A stretch of 15,361 nt of DNA from an uncultured Shinella sp. (GTDB lineage Bacteria; Pseudomonadota; Alphaproteobacteria; Rhizobiales; Rhizobiaceae): positions 1 through 15,361 of the forward strand of contig CAMLOC010000017.1 of NCBI GenBank assembly GCA_946481465.1. Direction: 5' to 3'. Position 1 is the stretch's first letter, and the number at the start of each line of letters is the position of its first letter. This document shows positions 14,386 to 15,361 of the stretch, piece by piece. Below the pieces are notes generated by a model. It did not search any database and had not been told where the DNA came from. It saw only the letters and a list, made by a program, of their open reading frames with translations. Both the position numbers and the translations under genes were made by a program.

Positions 14386-14592
14386 TCATGCCGGCTCGAT
14401 CTGCGCGCTCATATTGGTCAGCCGGGTCTTGACGAGATCGTCAAAGCCACCGGCAACCATGTGGCATTCCAGCACCTCCGGTGCCAGCCGCACCGCCCGG
14501 GCGAACGTCTCGGACACATCCGGCATCGCAGTGCCCGATGACGCGTCGATGTGACGCCGTTGAAGCTCGAAAGGGTGGAGGGCGAGGAGGTG
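14386..14592 (-). pseudogene. Remnant of an Lrp/AsnC-family regulator (C-terminal part)
   Basis: A 68-codon open stretch on the minus strand contains VSETFARAVRLAPEVLECHMVAGGFDDLVKT. It closely resembles the ligand-sensing domain of Lrp/AsnC proteins, where FE.AVR.LPEVLECH..TG.FDYLL is diagnostic. A preceding FELQRRHIDAS may be a scrap of the N-terminal helix-turn-helix. Most of the DNA-binding domain is missing, and the protein stops early after NMSAQIEPA. An intact relative would be about 150 residues. It is divergent from the ATPase remnant, as Lrp-type regulators often are from amino acid transport genes. Confidence 0.62.
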
Positions 14593-14689
14593 TCAGGATT
14601 CGATAAACGACACGATGGACAGGGCGGCAGAAGCCGCCCTGTGCTTGTGGCGGCGGATATCGCGCTCCGCCGCCCACGATCTCTCAAGG

Positions 14690-15124
14690 TCAGCTATCCG
14701 TCGCCGTCGGCTCGACTGCGGTCGTGTCCGTGGCGGGCAATGCCTCCAGAGCAACCAGGTTCTCGGCACAGCGATCTGCGGCCCCGGGAGCCTCGCGCTG
14801 CATGCCGGCAAGTTTGATCCAGCCGCCTTCGGTGATGAAGGTATCGCGCTGATAGGACGATGTGTCCTTCAACTCCGCAAGCTTTTGACTGGCGTTCGGT
14901 GCGGTGACGAATCGTTCGACACAGAGATTGGCGACGAGTTCAGCGCGGGCCGTGCGCGCGGCATCTTCCGCCATCTTCGTCGCCGTGCCGCCGGTCGTCC
15001 AGCCGCCGGCGGAAAAGCCAACGATCATCGTCAGGACAGCGACCCCCGCCATGGACCAGAACCAGAGCGTCTTGGAGGGCTGATAGTTCTCCCAGCGTTG
15101 AGAAACGGTTTGTTCGGTTGTCAT
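14690..15124 (-). CDS. Small single-pass membrane protein of unknown function
   Basis: The predicted product has 144 residues. A short cytoplasmic head (WENYQPSKTLWFW) leads into one transmembrane helix (about 20-41, WSMAGVAVLTMIVGFSAGGW). A periplasmic part follows, rich in Ala and Glu (GGTATKMAEDAARTARAELVANLCVERF), with RDTFITEGGWIKLAGM and two cysteines (in NLCVERF and DRCAENL) that could pair. The tail is Thr/Ala-rich. It resembles, from memory, a conserved rhizobial hypothetical family with the same PSKT.WFW, GGW.TGGTA.KMA and LCVERF elements; no function is known to me. The ATG at 15124 is preceded by AAGGGG eight bases upstream. It appears to be a single-gene unit, separated from the remnants downstream. 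Confidence 0.85.
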   Translation of the reverse strand: MTTEQTVSQRWENYQPSKTLWFWSMAGVAVLTMIVGFSAGGWTTGGTATKMAEDAARTARAELVANLCVERFVTAPNASQKLAELKDTSSYQRDTFITEGGWIKLAGMQREAPGAADRCAENLVALEALPATDTTAVEPTATDS

Positions 15125-15181
15125 TTGTTACCCCTTTCGTTCAAATTCATTACTTCGCATTTAGAACAATGCGACATTAAC

Positions 15182-15198
15182 ATATCGTAAGACGATAT
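15182..15198. promoter_or_regulatory. Perfect inverted repeat ATATCGT-N3-ACGATAT upstream of the small membrane protein
   Basis: Arms of 7 bp flank a 3-base spacer (AAG), centred about 66 bp upstream of the ATG at 15124 in an AT-rich promoter-like stretch. The position suits an operator or activator site. I do not recognise the motif as that of a known regulator. Confidence 0.45.
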
Positions 15199-15361
15199 AA
15201 ACCCACTCTCTGCAGGCGGAGCACAGTCCGCCTCCGGACGGGGGTGAACCACCATCACCCTTCATCCCATGGTCCGGCCGCTCCGAAATCCCGTCCCGGC
15301 CGAACAGCCCGGCTGCGCTTCTGCTGATTTCAGTTGTCGCGGCGCCGGACGAAAAATACCA
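15199..15361. other. Right-hand edge without a recognisable gene
   Basis: A 7-bp hairpin, AGGCGGA and TCCGCCT around GCACAG, lies at 15214-15233 with no T-run. On the minus strand a short frame ending at 15330 reads VFFVRRRDN and could be the last residues of a gene outside the window, but this is too short to call. Nothing else convincing is visible. Confidence 0.3.

Larger units (their letters stand above)
13837..14689. other. 850-bp stretch without an intact gene; contains gene remnants
   Basis: The first 120 bp hold the promoter region of the GGCT-like gene. From about 13957 onward there are three recognisable remnants, listed separately: a branched-chain-type ABC ATPase (plus), a binding-protein signal peptide (plus) and an Lrp/AsnC C-terminal part (minus). 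No open frame across this stretch reads as an intact protein, and no transposase or inverted-repeat boundary is visible. Confidence 0.6.

Noticed and set aside
1..15361. CRISPR arrays, tRNA or rRNA genes, insertion sequences
   Set aside because: No regularly spaced repeats, cloverleaf-like segments, rRNA-like stretches or transposase motifs were seen.

Overview
The window looks like a high-GC alphaproteobacterial chromosome or megaplasmid segment, most likely from a denitrifying member of the Rhizobiales. The support is a TGA-N9-TCA iron-responsive operator of the rhizobial RirA type, a FhuC-like ATPase of rhizobial character, a nosR fragment behind an FNR/NnrR box, and a small membrane protein that resembles a family I recall from rhizobia. 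This placement is inferred from the sequence alone. Apart from one AraC-type regulator, every intact gene is on the minus strand.

Region 1 (1-724) holds the start of an MFS transporter running off the window edge. It is joined head-on to the 5' part of nosR, the FMN-binding domain of the nitrous oxide reductase regulator. nosR keeps its TTGAC-N4-GTCAA box but loses homology within a few bases of the MFS start codon. This is a rearrangement scar or an assembly chimera.

Region 2 (797-7401) is a ferric-siderophore uptake locus. A TonB-dependent receptor, a periplasmic binding protein and a DUF2218-fused siderophore-interacting reductase form a tight minus-strand operon. A divergent AraC regulator shares its promoter region, which contains the RirA-type operator. 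A FhuC-like ATPase gene converges on the AraC gene. No permease gene is present in the window.

Region 3 (7615-13836) is the most interesting part: seven collinear genes plus a FadR-type GntR regulator. In transcription order they are a gamma-glutamylcyclotransferase-like protein, a polar amino acid binding protein, a permease, an ATPase, a VOC-family protein, an EamA transporter, a ProC-like reductase and the regulator. Similar palindromes, TATA(C/T)-N6-(G/A)TATA, lie upstream of the first gene and of the regulator gene, which suggests one regulon. I infer uptake, processing and export of an amino acid or gamma-glutamyl compound. No known pathway with this gene set comes to mind.

Region 4 (about 13957-14592) is a gene graveyard. 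It contains an internally deleted LivG/LivF-like ATPase, the frameshifted signal peptide of a binding protein, and the C-terminal part of an Lrp/AsnC regulator on the other strand.

Region 5 (14690-15361) holds a small single-pass membrane protein and its upstream region, which contains a perfect 7+7 bp inverted repeat.
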